NCBI RefSeq assembly: GCF_004363075.1
Contig: NZ_SNYN01000006.1
Location: 210,044-274,043, forward strand
Length of the DNA stretch: 64,000 bases
Source: Actinorugispora endophytica
GTDB lineage: Bacteria > Actinomycetota > Actinomycetes > Streptosporangiales > Streptosporangiaceae
Direction: 5' to 3'
Shown here in pieces: positions 45,407-54,048 of the stretch; position 1 is the first letter of the stretch; each line of letters begins with the position of its first letter. The position numbers were made by a program, and so were the translations under genes. Below the pieces are notes generated by a model. It saw only the letters and a list, made by a program, of their open reading frames with translations. It was not told the DNA's origin and searched no databases.

Positions 45407-47023
45407 GTGTCACCCGTAATGCGACCCGAACATGTCCAGCCGCGCACGTTGTCCGAGCTCGTCCCCCTCCTCGGGGACGACGCCTTCATCACGTGCGTGG
45501 ACCCCGCCGAGCTCCCGCTGGGGACGGTGGCGATCCCCGGCGACTCCGAGCCCGTCCCCGAGCGCGACATCGCCGAGACCGCCATCAGCGGCATCACGCA
45601 CGACTCGCGCGCGGTGCGGCCCGGCGACCTCTACGCGGCGCTGCCGGGCGAGCGCGCGCACGGCGCGGACTTCGCCGTCCAGGCGGCCAGGGCCGGGGCG
45701 GCGGCCGTTCTCACCGACCCCGCCGGGTACGACCGCGCGGCGGCCACCCGGCTCCCGGTGGTCACGGTGCCGGACCCGCGCGCGCTGCTCGGCGAGGTGT
45801 CGGCCTGGGTCTACGGGCGCCCCTCCGACGACCTGCTGCTGATCGGGACCACCGGCACCAGCGGCAAGACCACCGTCAGCTACCTGGTGGAGTCGGGGCT
45901 GCGCGCGGCGGGGCTGCGCACCGGACTGATCGGCACCGTGGAGATGCGGGTGGACGACGAGCGCGTCGACTCCTCCCTCACCACGCCCGAGTCCACCGAC
46001 CTGCACGGCCTGTTCGCGCTCATGCGCGAGCGCGGGGTGAGCGCCGCCGCCATGGAGGTCTCCAGCCACGCCCTGGCGCTGGGCCGGGTCAGCGGCGCGC
46101 GCTACGACGTCGCGCTGTTCACCAACCTCTCCCAGGACCACCTGGACTTCCACTCGGACCTGCGCGACTACTTCGAGGCCAAGGCGCTGCTGTTCACCCC
46201 GGAGTTCGCCGGGGTCGCCGTGGTCAACCGGGACGACCGGTTCGGACGCGCGCTCGTCGACATGGTCGAGGCGCGCGGTGAGATCCCGGTCACCACGTTC
46301 TCCGCCGAGGGCGACCCGGAGGCGGACTGGCGCGCCACCGATGTCGTACTGGGTCCGGAGGGGAGCCGGTTCCGGGTGGTCGGTCCCGGCGGGCTGGAAC
46401 TGGACGCCTCGGTGCGCCTGCCCGGCCCCTTCAACGTCTCCAACGCCATGGCCGCGATCGTCGGCCTGGTCGAGGCGGGGATCCCGCTGCACACCGCCCT
46501 GGACGGCGTCGCGGACGCGCCGGGCGTGCCCGGCCGCATGGAGCGGGTGGACGAGGGCCAGAACTTCACGGCCATCGTCGACTACTCGCACAAGCCCGGC
46601 GCGGTCGAGGCCGTCCTCGGCGCCCTGCGCTCCATCACCGAGGGGCGGCTCACCATGGTCGTGGGCTGCGGGGGAGACCGCGACCGGGGCAAGCGCCCGC
46701 TCATGGGCGAGGCGGCGGCACGGCTCGCGGACGCGGTGATCCTCACCGACGACAACCCGCGGACCGAGGACCCGGTCACGATCATCACCAGCATGCTGGA
46801 GGGCGTGGCCAAGGTCCCCGCCGGGCAGCGCGCCCGCGTCACGGTCGAACCGGACCGGCACAGCGCGATCGAGCTCGCGGTGGAGCGCGCCAAGCCCGGC
46901 GACGTCGTCGTCGTGGCCGGCAAGGGCCACGAGCGCGGCCAGTACGTGGGCGACCGGGTGCTGCCCTTCGACGACCGCGCGGTGCTGCGCGACGCCCTGC
47001 GCTGGCGGGTCGGCGGGGACTGA
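45407..47023 (+). CDS. murE: UDP-MurNAc-L-Ala-D-Glu:diaminopimelate ligase (MurE)
   Basis: Adds the third amino acid of the peptidoglycan stem peptide. The protein is 538 aa. The ATP-binding loop is IGTTGTSGKTTVSYLVESGL (near residue 147). The carbamylated-Lys region is FTNLSQDHLDFHSDLRDYFE, and the diaminopimelate specificity motif is ILTDDNPRTEDPVTI (DNPR, near 448). DNPR indicates diaminopimelate rather than lysine. An acidic N-terminal extension of about 50 residues precedes the first domain (ISGITHDSRAVRPGDLYAAL). The GTG start lacks a ribosome-binding site but sits 6 nt after a -10 box; an in-frame ATG at 45419 is an alternative. A hairpin follows the gene. Confidence 0.97.
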   Translation: MSPVMRPEHVQPRTLSELVPLLGDDAFITCVDPAELPLGTVAIPGDSEPVPERDIAETAISGITHDSRAVRPGDLYAALPGERAHGADFAVQAARAGAAAVLTDPAGYDRAAATRLPVVTVPDPRALLGEVSAWVYGRPSDDLLLIGTTGTSGKTTVSYLVESGLRAAGLRTGLIGTVEMRVDDERVDSSLTTPESTDLHGLFALMRERGVSAAAMEVSSHALALGRVSGARYDVALFTNLSQDHLDFHSDLRDYFEAKALLFTPEFAGVAVVNRDDRFGRALVDMVEARGEIPVTTFSAEGDPEADWRATDVVLGPEGSRFRVVGPGGLELDASVRLPGPFNVSNAMAAIVGLVEAGIPLHTALDGVADAPGVPGRMERVDEGQNFTAIVDYSHKPGAVEAVLGALRSITEGRLTMVVGCGGDRDRGKRPLMGEAAARLADAVILTDDNPRTEDPVTIITSMLEGVAKVPAGQRARVTVEPDRHSAIELAVERAKPGDVVVVAGKGHERGQYVGDRVLPFDDRAVLRDALRWRVGGD

Positions 47024-47063
47024 GCGGCCCGGAAGCCGAAACGGACCGAAAAGTCCGAAAACC

Positions 47064-47098
47064 CCGGGGGAATCGCCGAGGACGGGCGGTTCCCCCGG
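47064..47098 (+). terminator. Hairpin after murE; murE-murF gap
   Basis: CCGGGGGAATCGCC (47064-47077) pairs with GGCGGTTCCCCCGG (47085-47098) with a single G-T pair; a smaller GGAC/GTCC stem lies just before it. No T-run follows. The 316-nt gap 47024-47339 also holds a TAAGGT (47193-47198) that could be a -10 for murF, and an AACATGTT octamer near 47183. The gap splits the dcw cluster between murE and murF. Confidence 0.45.
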
Positions 47099-47339
47099 TC
47101 CGCGCTGGTGGGCCGCCCGGAGCCGGGCCGCGCGCGGGTCTCACTCGTGCCACATTCCGGGCGGGACGCAACCCCGGTAAGCAAACATGTTCTAAGGTAG
47201 GTGCGGCAATCGCAGCCCGGCACTGTGGCGTTTCCACGCCGCGCCTCGCGGCTCTTGTACAGCATCCCCGTTTTCCGCACGCTGTCCACTGTCATGGCGC
47301 TTTGAGCACGGTGGACCGGGCCCGACATGAGGAGTGGAT

Positions 47340-48752
47340 TTGATCGCGCTGACGCTCGATCGGATCGCCGAGATCACCCGATCCCGAATACGCGGATCGG
47401 CGCAGCCCACGGACACCGTCAACGGTCCCGTCGTCGTCGACTCGCGCCAGGTGGCCCCCGGCTCGCTGTTCGTCGCGCTCGGCGGGGAACGGGTCGACGG
47501 CCACGACTTCGCCGCGGCCGCCGTCGAGGCCGGAGCGGTGGCGGTCCTGGGCTCCCGCCCGGTGGACGCGCCCCATCTGCTGGTCGAGGGCGGCGACGAC
47601 GAGGTCGTGGCCGCGCTGGCCCGCTTGGCCCGCGCGGTCGTGGACGGCCTCCCCGACGCCGACATCATCGGGGTCACCGGCTCGTCCGGCAAGACGACCA
47701 CCAAGGACCTGCTCGCCCAGGTGCTGCCCCGGCTCGGCCCCACGATCGCCCCGCCCGGCTCGTTCAACAACGAGATCGGACACCCGCTGACCGTGCTGCG
47801 CGCGGACGAGACCACCCGCTTCATCGCGCTGGAGATCGCCGCGCGCGGCGTGGGGCACATCGCGCACCTGTGCGAGGCCGCGCCGCCGCGCATCGGCGTG
47901 GTGCTCAACGTCGGCAGCGCCCACATGGGCGAGTTCGGCAGCCGCGCGGTGATCGCCCGGGCCAAGGGCGAGCTCGTCGAGGCGCTGCCCTCCGCCGACG
48001 AGGGCGGTGTCGCGGTCCTCAACACCGACGACGACGCGGTGATCGCGATGGCCTCGCGCACCACCGCCCGGGTGGTGGGCTACGGCCTCGCCGAAACCGC
48101 CGACGTGCGGGCGCGGGAGGTCGACGTGCGCGCTTCGGGCCGCGCCGGCTTCACCCTCGACATCGGCGGCCGCTCCGCCCGCGTCGACCTCGGGCTGATC
48201 GGCCGCCACCAGGTGCACAACGCCCTGGCCGTCGCCGCGGTGCTGGCCGAACTCGGGATGGGCGTCGACGACATCGCCGCCGCCCTGGGAGAGGCCACCC
48301 CCCGGAGCCGCTGGCGCATGGAGGTCACCGAGCGGGCGGACGGCGTGACGGTCGTCAACGACGCCTACAACGCCAACCCCGAGTCCATGAGCGCGGCGCT
48401 GGACACGCTGGCCGCCCTGGGCGCCGGGCGCCGCTCCTTCGCCGTCCTCGGCCACATGGCCGAGCTCGGCGACGCCCACCGGGCCGAGCACGAGCGCGTC
48501 GGGCGGCTGGTGACCCGCAGCGGGGTGGACGTCCTCGTCGTCGTCGGGGAGCAGGCCGCGGCTGTCGCGGAAGGAGCCGCGGCCGTCGCGGACTGGCACG
48601 GCGAGACCGTCGCCGTCGCCGATGTCGCGGAGGCCGTCGCGGTGCTGAACGAGCGCCTGCGACCCAAGGACATCGTCATGTTGAAGGGATCCCGAGTGGC
48701 CGGGCTGGAAAAGGTAGCCGAGCAGCTGACCGGTGCGGAGGCCGCCGAATGA
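47340..48752 (+). CDS. murF: UDP-MurNAc-tripeptide:D-Ala-D-Ala ligase (MurF)
   Basis: Adds D-Ala-D-Ala to complete the UDP-MurNAc pentapeptide. The protein is 470 aa from TTG 47340 (LIALTLDRIAEITRSRIRGS), selected because AGGAG lies 5 nt upstream and the family start is MIALTL; a GTG two codons earlier is less likely. Motifs: VVVDSRQVAPGSLFVALGGE, VTGSSGKTTTKDLLAQVLPR (P-loop, near 112), GSFNNEIGHPLTVLRADETT, EIAARGVGHIAHLCEAAPPR and VVNDAYNANPESMSAALDTL. It overlaps mraY by 4 nt (ATGA). The motif set is complete. Confidence 0.96.
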   Translation: MIALTLDRIAEITRSRIRGSAQPTDTVNGPVVVDSRQVAPGSLFVALGGERVDGHDFAAAAVEAGAVAVLGSRPVDAPHLLVEGGDDEVVAALARLARAVVDGLPDADIIGVTGSSGKTTTKDLLAQVLPRLGPTIAPPGSFNNEIGHPLTVLRADETTRFIALEIAARGVGHIAHLCEAAPPRIGVVLNVGSAHMGEFGSRAVIARAKGELVEALPSADEGGVAVLNTDDDAVIAMASRTTARVVGYGLAETADVRAREVDVRASGRAGFTLDIGGRSARVDLGLIGRHQVHNALAVAAVLAELGMGVDDIAAALGEATPRSRWRMEVTERADGVTVVNDAYNANPESMSAALDTLAALGAGRRSFAVLGHMAELGDAHRAEHERVGRLVTRSGVDVLVVVGEQAAAVAEGAAAVADWHGETVAVADVAEAVAVLNERLRPKDIVMLKGSRVAGLEKVAEQLTGAEAAE

Positions 48753-49804
48753 CCGGCATTCTCGTCGCGGCGGGGCTGTCCCTGCTGGTGTCCTTCGTCC
48801 TCATGCCGCCGCTGATCAAGATCCTGTACCGGTTCAAGTTCGGGCAGGAGATCCGCGACGACGGGCCCCAGGGCCACAAGACCAAGCAGGGCACGCCCAC
48901 CATGGGCGGCATCGTCATCATCCTGGGCGCCGTCATCGGCTACTTCGGCGCGCACGTGGCGACGATGACCCCGCCGACCGTCTCCGGCCTGCTGGTGATG
49001 TTCCTGTTCGTCGGGATGGGCTGCGTCGGCTTCCTGGACGACTTCATCAAGATCTACAAGCGCCGCAGCCTGGGCCTGCGCAGCGGCGCCAAGATGCTCG
49101 GCCAGGTCATCGTGGGCGTCGGGTTCGCCATCGGCGTCACCATGTTCCCGAACAACTACACCTACACGCCCGGCTCCACGCACCTGTCGCTGCTGCGCGA
49201 CTTCGGCCCGCCCATGGCGGTGTGGCTGTTCGTGATCTGGGCGCTGATCCTGATCGTCGCCACCTCCAACGCGGTCAACCTCACCGACGGCCTCGACGGC
49301 CTGGCCACCGGCGCGATGATCCTGTCGCTGGTCGCCTACGTCGTCATCGGCAACTGGCAGCTGCGCCAGAGCTGCGTCAACGCCCTCGAACCCAACTGCT
49401 ACACCGTGCGCGACCCCCTGGACCTCGCGGTGGTGGCGGCGGCCGCGCTCGGCGGCTGCATCGGCTTCCTCTGGTACAACGCCCCGCCCGCCAAGATCTT
49501 CATGGGCGACACCGGCTCCCTCGCGCTGGGCGGCCTCCTGGTGGGCCTGGCCATCACCACCCGCACCCAGCTGCTGCTGCTGGTCATCGGCGGCCTGTTC
49601 GTGCTCATCACCGCCTCGGTGATCATCCAGGTCGGCTCGTTCCGGCTCACCGGCAAACGGGTGTTCCGAATGGCGCCCCTGCAGCACCACTTCGAACTCA
49701 GGGGCTGGGCCGAGACCACCATCGTGATCCGGTTCTGGATCATCCAGGGCCTGTTCGTCGCGTTGGGCATCGCCCTGTTCTACCTGGAATGGATGCCCCG
49801 CTAG
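48749..49804 (+). CDS. mraY: Phospho-MurNAc-pentapeptide transferase (MraY)
   Basis: Makes lipid I by transferring phospho-MurNAc-pentapeptide to undecaprenyl phosphate. The protein is 351 aa with about ten membrane helices. Active-site motifs: KTKQGTPTMGGIVIILGAVI, GFLDDFIKIYKRRSLGLRSG (paired Asp), SNAVNLTDGLDGLATGAMIL (NxxxxDGxDG) and AKIFMGDTGSLALGGLLVGL (GDTGS). The C-terminus has RMAPLQHHFELRGWAETTIV with the HHFE motif that completes the site. ATG 48749 overlaps the murF stop and its TAG is directly followed by the murD ATG, so murF-mraY-murD are tightly coupled. Confidence 0.98.
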   Translation: MTGILVAAGLSLLVSFVLMPPLIKILYRFKFGQEIRDDGPQGHKTKQGTPTMGGIVIILGAVIGYFGAHVATMTPPTVSGLLVMFLFVGMGCVGFLDDFIKIYKRRSLGLRSGAKMLGQVIVGVGFAIGVTMFPNNYTYTPGSTHLSLLRDFGPPMAVWLFVIWALILIVATSNAVNLTDGLDGLATGAMILSLVAYVVIGNWQLRQSCVNALEPNCYTVRDPLDLAVVAAAALGGCIGFLWYNAPPAKIFMGDTGSLALGGLLVGLAITTRTQLLLLVIGGLFVLITASVIIQVGSFRLTGKRVFRMAPLQHHFELRGWAETTIVIRFWIIQGLFVALGIALFYLEWMPR

Positions 49805-51223
49805 ATGGACGACACCGCGATGGAGCTGAGCGGGCGCGCCGTCTGCGTGACCGGGCTGGGCGTCACGGGACCCCCCGTCGTCCACGCGCTGCTCGCCAAG
49901 GGCGCCCGGGTGACGGTCGTGGACGGACGCGACGACGAGGCGAACCGGGAGCGCGCGGAGGAGCTGCGGGCCGCCGGGGCCGGGGTCGGGCTCGGCGCCG
50001 CCGCGGTGCTGCCCGGGGACACCGGACTCGTGGTCACCACACCCGGCTGGCGGCCCGACTCGCCCCTTCTGGTCGGGGCCGCCGAGGCCGGGATCGAGGT
50101 CATCGGGGACGTGGAGCTGGCCTGGCGGCTCAAGCCCGCCGAGCAGGTGTGGCTGGCCGTCACCGGCACCAACGGCAAGACCACCACCGTGCGCATGCTG
50201 GAGGCGATGCTGCGCGCCGACGGCCGCCGCGCCCTGGCCGTGGGCAACGTGGGAACCCCCGTCATCGAGGCGGTGCTCGCGGAGCCGTCCTCGGCGGAGT
50301 ACCGCGACGTGCTCGCGGTGGAGCTGTCCAGCTTCCAGCTGCACTGGTCCGACACGGTGCGCCCGCACGCCGCCGCGATCCTCAACATCGCCCCCGACCA
50401 CCTCGACTGGCACGGCGGGATGGACCCCTACGCCGAGGCCAAGGCCAAGATCTACGGCCCCGGCACCATCCGGGTGGCCAACACCGCGGACCCGGTCGTC
50501 CGCGCCCTCGCCGAGACGCGCGGGGACCCCGGGGCCCCGCTGGTCGGCTTCGGCCTGGGCACCCCGCGGGCGGGCGAGCTCGGCGTGGTCGAGGACCTGC
50601 TGGTGGACCGGGCGTTCGTCGCCGACCCGCGCTCCAGCGCCGAGGAGCTGGCGTCGCTGGCCGACGTGGTCCCCGCCGCGCCGCACAACGTCGCCAACGC
50701 CCTGGCCGCCGCGGCGCTGGCCCGCTCCGTCGGGGCGGACCCCGGGTCGGTGCGCGCGGGCCTGCGGGACTTCGCGCCCGAACCGCACCGCATCGCGCAC
50801 GTGGCCACCGTCGGGGGCGTGGACTACGTCGACGACTCCAAGGCCACCAACCCGCACGCGGCCGCGGCCTCGCTCGCCGCCTACCCCTCCGTGGTGTGGG
50901 TGGCGGGGGGACTGCTCAAGGGCGCCGACGTCAACGACCTGGTGGCGGGCGCGGCCGGGCGGCTGCGCGCGGTCGTGCTGCTGGGCGCGGACCGGTCCCG
51001 GCTGCGCGAGGCGCTGGCCGAGCGCGCGCCCGACGTCCCGGTGGTCGACGTCGACCGCGCCGACGACGGAGCGATGGCCGAGGTCGTCGCGGCCGCCGCG
51101 GGGCTCGCCGCCCCCGGCGACACCGTTCTGCTCGCCCCCGCGGCGGCGTCCATGGACATGTTCGTCAACTACGCCGCCCGCGGCGAGGCCTTCGCCCGCG
51201 AGGTGCGGGCGCTGGCGGGCTGA
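49805..51223 (+). CDS. murD: UDP-MurNAc-L-Ala:D-Glu ligase (MurD)
   Basis: Adds D-glutamate to UDP-MurNAc-L-alanine. The protein is 472 aa, starting with zero nt after the mraY stop. Features: AVCVTGLGVTGPPVVHALLA (N-terminal nucleotide-sugar domain), WLAVTGTNGKTTTVRMLEAM (P-loop, near 119), VELSSFQLHW, AILNIAPDHLDWHGGMDPYA, AHVATVGGVDYVDDSKATNP and VWVAGGLLKGADVNDLVAGA. LLAPAAASMDMFVNYAARGE replaces the more usual LSPACASFDMFxxFxxRG, with Cys changed to Ala. The last gene before a repeat-containing gap of 306 nt that separates it from ftsW. Confidence 0.97.
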   Translation: MDDTAMELSGRAVCVTGLGVTGPPVVHALLAKGARVTVVDGRDDEANRERAEELRAAGAGVGLGAAAVLPGDTGLVVTTPGWRPDSPLLVGAAEAGIEVIGDVELAWRLKPAEQVWLAVTGTNGKTTTVRMLEAMLRADGRRALAVGNVGTPVIEAVLAEPSSAEYRDVLAVELSSFQLHWSDTVRPHAAAILNIAPDHLDWHGGMDPYAEAKAKIYGPGTIRVANTADPVVRALAETRGDPGAPLVGFGLGTPRAGELGVVEDLLVDRAFVADPRSSAEELASLADVVPAAPHNVANALAAAALARSVGADPGSVRAGLRDFAPEPHRIAHVATVGGVDYVDDSKATNPHAAAASLAAYPSVVWVAGGLLKGADVNDLVAGAAGRLRAVVLLGADRSRLREALAERAPDVPVVDVDRADDGAMAEVVAAAAGLAAPGDTVLLAPAAASMDMFVNYAARGEAFAREVRALAG

Positions 51224-51226
51224 TCC

Positions 51227-51296
51227 TCCCGTCGGTCGTTCCCTTTCCGGGGTCTCAACCACCTCTGAGACCCCGAAAGGGTCACGCCCAACGGGA
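51227..51296. repeat. Intergenic palindromic repeat (hairpin family), copy 4
   Basis: Arms 51227-51256 (ending CCGGGGTCTC) and 51267-51296 (starting GAGACCCCGAAAGGG) with a 10-nt loop AACCACCTCT; 24 of 30 arm positions pair. It begins 3 nt after the murD stop. The rest of the 51224-51529 gap contains no gene; a TTATGT/TACGAC-like A+T-rich patch near 51421-51430 may hold an ftsW promoter. Confidence 0.8.
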
Positions 51297-51529
51297 ACCG
51301 CCGAACAGTGGGCACTTCTCCGGCGGATCGCAACACAATCGTCGCCGGGGCGCGGTGAACCTTTTCCGGCTTCGCGCGTCCCCGGCCCGTGCCGCGCCAG
51401 AAAAACCCCAACACGCCCGGTTATGTACGACGTCGCAAAGCCTCTTGCAGCCAGACTTGTTCGACGCTAGGGCGTGTTCCGGCGAGGATTCCGGGACCGC
51501 CAGGGGACAGCGTGGTCGGGAGGCAGCAC

Positions 51530-52897
51530 GTGGCGGTGACGACATCGATTCCCTCGGCCACCAGGACGCGGGGGAACAGGGTACGGCGTCCCAGCGGGGG
51601 CGGCGGTGCGGTGCTCGACCGTACCCGCGAGTTCACCAGGCTGCTGGACCGGCCCCTGACCTCCTACTACCTGATCTTCGGCAGCAGCTCCCTGCTCATC
51701 GCGTTCGGCCTGGTCATGGTGCTGTCCTCGTCGATGGTCGACTCCTACACCGAGACCGGCTCGGCGTTCTCCCTCTTCCAGAAGCAGGTGTTCGCCGCCG
51801 CGATGGGGGTCCCGCTGATGCTGGTGGCCTCCCGGACACCGGTCAGGATGTTCCGGCTGCTGGGCAGCGCGCTGATGCTGGTCTCCGTCGCGCTGCTGGT
51901 CCTGACCGTCTTCCAGGGCGTGGAGTACTACGGCGCCACCCGGTGGCTGGAGATCGGCGGCGTCACCGTGCAGGCGTCCGAGCCCGCGAAGCTCGCCTTC
52001 GCGCTGTGGGGCGCGAGCGTGCTCGCCCGCAGGGACGAGCTCAGGGAGCTGACCGAGTGGCGGCACCTGCTGATGCCGCTGCTGCCCGGCTGCGGCGTCC
52101 TCGTGCTGCTCGTGCTGCTGGGCAGCGACCTGGGCACCTCGTTCGTCCTGATGGCGATCTTCGTGGTGCTGCTGTGGATCGTCGGCGCGCCCGGCAAGCT
52201 GTTCCTGGGCGTGCTCGGCCTCGTCGGCGCGCTGGTCGCCATCATGATCGCCGTCGAGCCCTACCGGATGAAGCGCCTGACCTCCTTCCTCAACCCCGAG
52301 GCGGACCCGCTCAACAGCGGCTACCAGCTGCTGCACGGCCTCTACGCGCTGGGCACCGGTGGCCTGTTCGGGGTCGGCATCGGCGCCAGCCGGGAGAAGT
52401 GGGGCCACCTGCCGCACCCCGAGAGCGACTTCATCTTCGCCATCATCGGAGAGGAGTTCGGACTGATCGGCACCCTCCTGGTGGTCGGCCTCTTCGGGGT
52501 CCTGGGCTACTCGGGTCTGCGCGTGGCCGCCCGGGTCCGGGACCCGTTCGTGCGCCTGAGCGCGGTGTCCGTCACCACCTGGATCGTCGTCCAGGCGCTG
52601 GTCAACATCGGAACCGTCATCGGTGTGCTGCCCATCACCGGCATCCCGCTGCCGCTGGTCTCGGCGGGCGGATCCGCCCTCGTGCCCACGATGCTGGGCC
52701 TGGGCATCCTGCTCGCGCTCGCCAGGAGCGAGCCCGCCGCGCACAAGGCGCTGGCGGCCCGGGGTCCTACACACACGCAAAGGGCTCTAAGCTGGCTGAG
52801 CCCGGGTATCGGCGCCGGCGGTCGGTCCGCCCCCGTGAACCGGGCCACCAAGACACGTCCGACGCAGGTCCAAGCGAGGAGGAATCGGCGACGATGA
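51530..52897 (+). CDS. ftsW: Septal peptidoglycan glycosyltransferase FtsW
   Basis: SEDS-family polymerase that builds septal glycan strands from lipid II together with FtsI. The protein is 455 aa; GTG 51530 has GGGAGG 6 nt upstream and removes a doubtful 47-codon extension. About ten membrane helices are visible, starting at SYYLIFGSSSLLIAFGLVMV. Motifs include GATRWLEIGGVTVQASEPAK, SDLGTSFVLMAIFVVLLWIV, the periplasmic loop with HLPHPESDFIFAIIGEEFGL (catalytic Asp region) and GVLPITGIPLPLVSAGGSAL. The basic C-terminal tail (NRATKTRPTQVQARRNRRR) is cytoplasmic. It overlaps murG by 4 nt. Confidence 0.97.
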   Translation: MAVTTSIPSATRTRGNRVRRPSGGGGAVLDRTREFTRLLDRPLTSYYLIFGSSSLLIAFGLVMVLSSSMVDSYTETGSAFSLFQKQVFAAAMGVPLMLVASRTPVRMFRLLGSALMLVSVALLVLTVFQGVEYYGATRWLEIGGVTVQASEPAKLAFALWGASVLARRDELRELTEWRHLLMPLLPGCGVLVLLVLLGSDLGTSFVLMAIFVVLLWIVGAPGKLFLGVLGLVGALVAIMIAVEPYRMKRLTSFLNPEADPLNSGYQLLHGLYALGTGGLFGVGIGASREKWGHLPHPESDFIFAIIGEEFGLIGTLLVVGLFGVLGYSGLRVAARVRDPFVRLSAVSVTTWIVVQALVNIGTVIGVLPITGIPLPLVSAGGSALVPTMLGLGILLALARSEPAAHKALAARGPTHTQRALSWLSPGIGAGGRSAPVNRATKTRPTQVQARRNRRR

Positions 52898-54048
52898 GGG
52901 TAGTCCTCGCCGGCGGCGGCACGGCCGGGCACGTAGAGCCGGCACTGGCTCTGGCCGACGCGCTGCGGCGCATCAACCCCGACACCCAGGTGCTCTGCCT
53001 GGGAACGGAGCGGGGGCTGGAGCAGCGGCTCGTCCCCCTGCGGGGGTACGAGCTGGGCGAGATCCCGGCGGTGCCGCTGCCGCGTAAAATCACCCCCCAG
53101 CTGCTGTCGGTCCCCGGCAAGCTGGCCAGCGCCATCAGCGCCGCGGCGGGACACCTGGACCGCATGCGGGCGGACGTCCTGGTGGGCTTCGGCGGCTACG
53201 TCGCCACCCCCGGGTACCTCGCCGCGCGCAGCCGCAAGGTCCCGATCGTGGTGCACGAGGCGAACCCCCTGCCGGGCCTGGCCAACCGCCTGGGCGCCCG
53301 GCTGACCCCGCACGTGTTCACGGGGCACCCGCACACCGAGATCCGCCACGGCCGCTTCGTCGGCATCCCGCTGCGCGAGCAGATCTCCTCCCTGGACCGC
53401 CTGGCCCTGGGGGACAAGGCCCGCGCCCACTTCGGGCTGCGCTCGGACCTTCCCACCCTGCTGATCTTCGGCGGCTCCCAGGGGGCCCAGACCGTCAACC
53501 AGGCCGCCTTCGACAGCGCCGACGACTTCCACCGCTCCGGCGTCCAGGTGCTGCACGTGGTCGGCCCCAAGAACGCCGAGGGCCCCGAGGACCGCACCCG
53601 CGACGGCATCCCCTACGTGGTCGTGCCGTACGTGGACCGGATGGACATGGCCTACGCCGCCGCTGACATGGCCATGTGCCGCTCGGGCGCGCTCACCTGC
53701 GCCGAGCTGACCGCGGTGGGCCTGCCCGGCGCGTTCGTCCCGCTGGCCATCGGCAACGGCGAGCAGCGGCTCAACGCCGAGCCGATCGTGCAGGCGGGCG
53801 GCGGCCTCATGGTCGCCAACGCCGAGCTGAACCCGCAGTGGATCCGCGAGACGCTCATCCCGCTGCTCACCGACACCGACCGGGTCGTGGCGATGTCCGA
53901 GGCCACCTCCACGATGGGCCGCCGCGACGCCGACATGGCGCTGGCCCGCGAGGTCGTCGCCATCGCCACCGGCGACCGGTCCGGCGTGGAGATGCCCATC
54001 GACGACTCCGACGACGACTACGGCGATCCGGGGAGGACCGCCCGATGA
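52894..54048 (+). CDS. murG: Undecaprenyl-PP-MurNAc-pentapeptide GlcNAc transferase (MurG)
   Basis: Adds GlcNAc to lipid I to give lipid II on the inner membrane face. The protein is 384 aa, a GT-B fold. Motifs: RVVLAGGGTAGHVEPALALA (glycine loop 1, usually GGGTGGHxxPA), GFGGYVATPGYLAARSRKVP, VHEANPLPGLANRLGARLTP, LIFGGSQGAQTVNQA and MCRSGALTCAELTAVGLPGA with LAIGNGEQRLNAEPIV for UDP-GlcNAc. GGGTAGH and LAIGNGEQ (usually PxxxxDxxQ) are variations common in actinobacteria. A poly-acidic C-terminal tail (MPIDDSDDDYGDPGR) is unusual. It overlaps ftsW and murC by 4 nt each. Confidence 0.97.
   Translation: MRVVLAGGGTAGHVEPALALADALRRINPDTQVLCLGTERGLEQRLVPLRGYELGEIPAVPLPRKITPQLLSVPGKLASAISAAAGHLDRMRADVLVGFGGYVATPGYLAARSRKVPIVVHEANPLPGLANRLGARLTPHVFTGHPHTEIRHGRFVGIPLREQISSLDRLALGDKARAHFGLRSDLPTLLIFGGSQGAQTVNQAAFDSADDFHRSGVQVLHVVGPKNAEGPEDRTRDGIPYVVVPYVDRMDMAYAAADMAMCRSGALTCAELTAVGLPGAFVPLAIGNGEQRLNAEPIVQAGGGLMVANAELNPQWIRETLIPLLTDTDRVVAMSEATSTMGRRDADMALAREVVAIATGDRSGVEMPIDDSDDDYGDPGRTAR

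Noticed and set aside
47178..47192. Possible LexA box near AACATGTT upstream of murF
   Set aside because: Too short and lacks the outer GA/TC bases of actinobacterial SOS boxes.
48733..54048. Plus-strand open frame of more than 1700 codons
   Set aside because: Only its last part (52894-54048) is murG. The rest is an alternative frame of mraY, murD and ftsW with Arg/Pro-rich nonsense.
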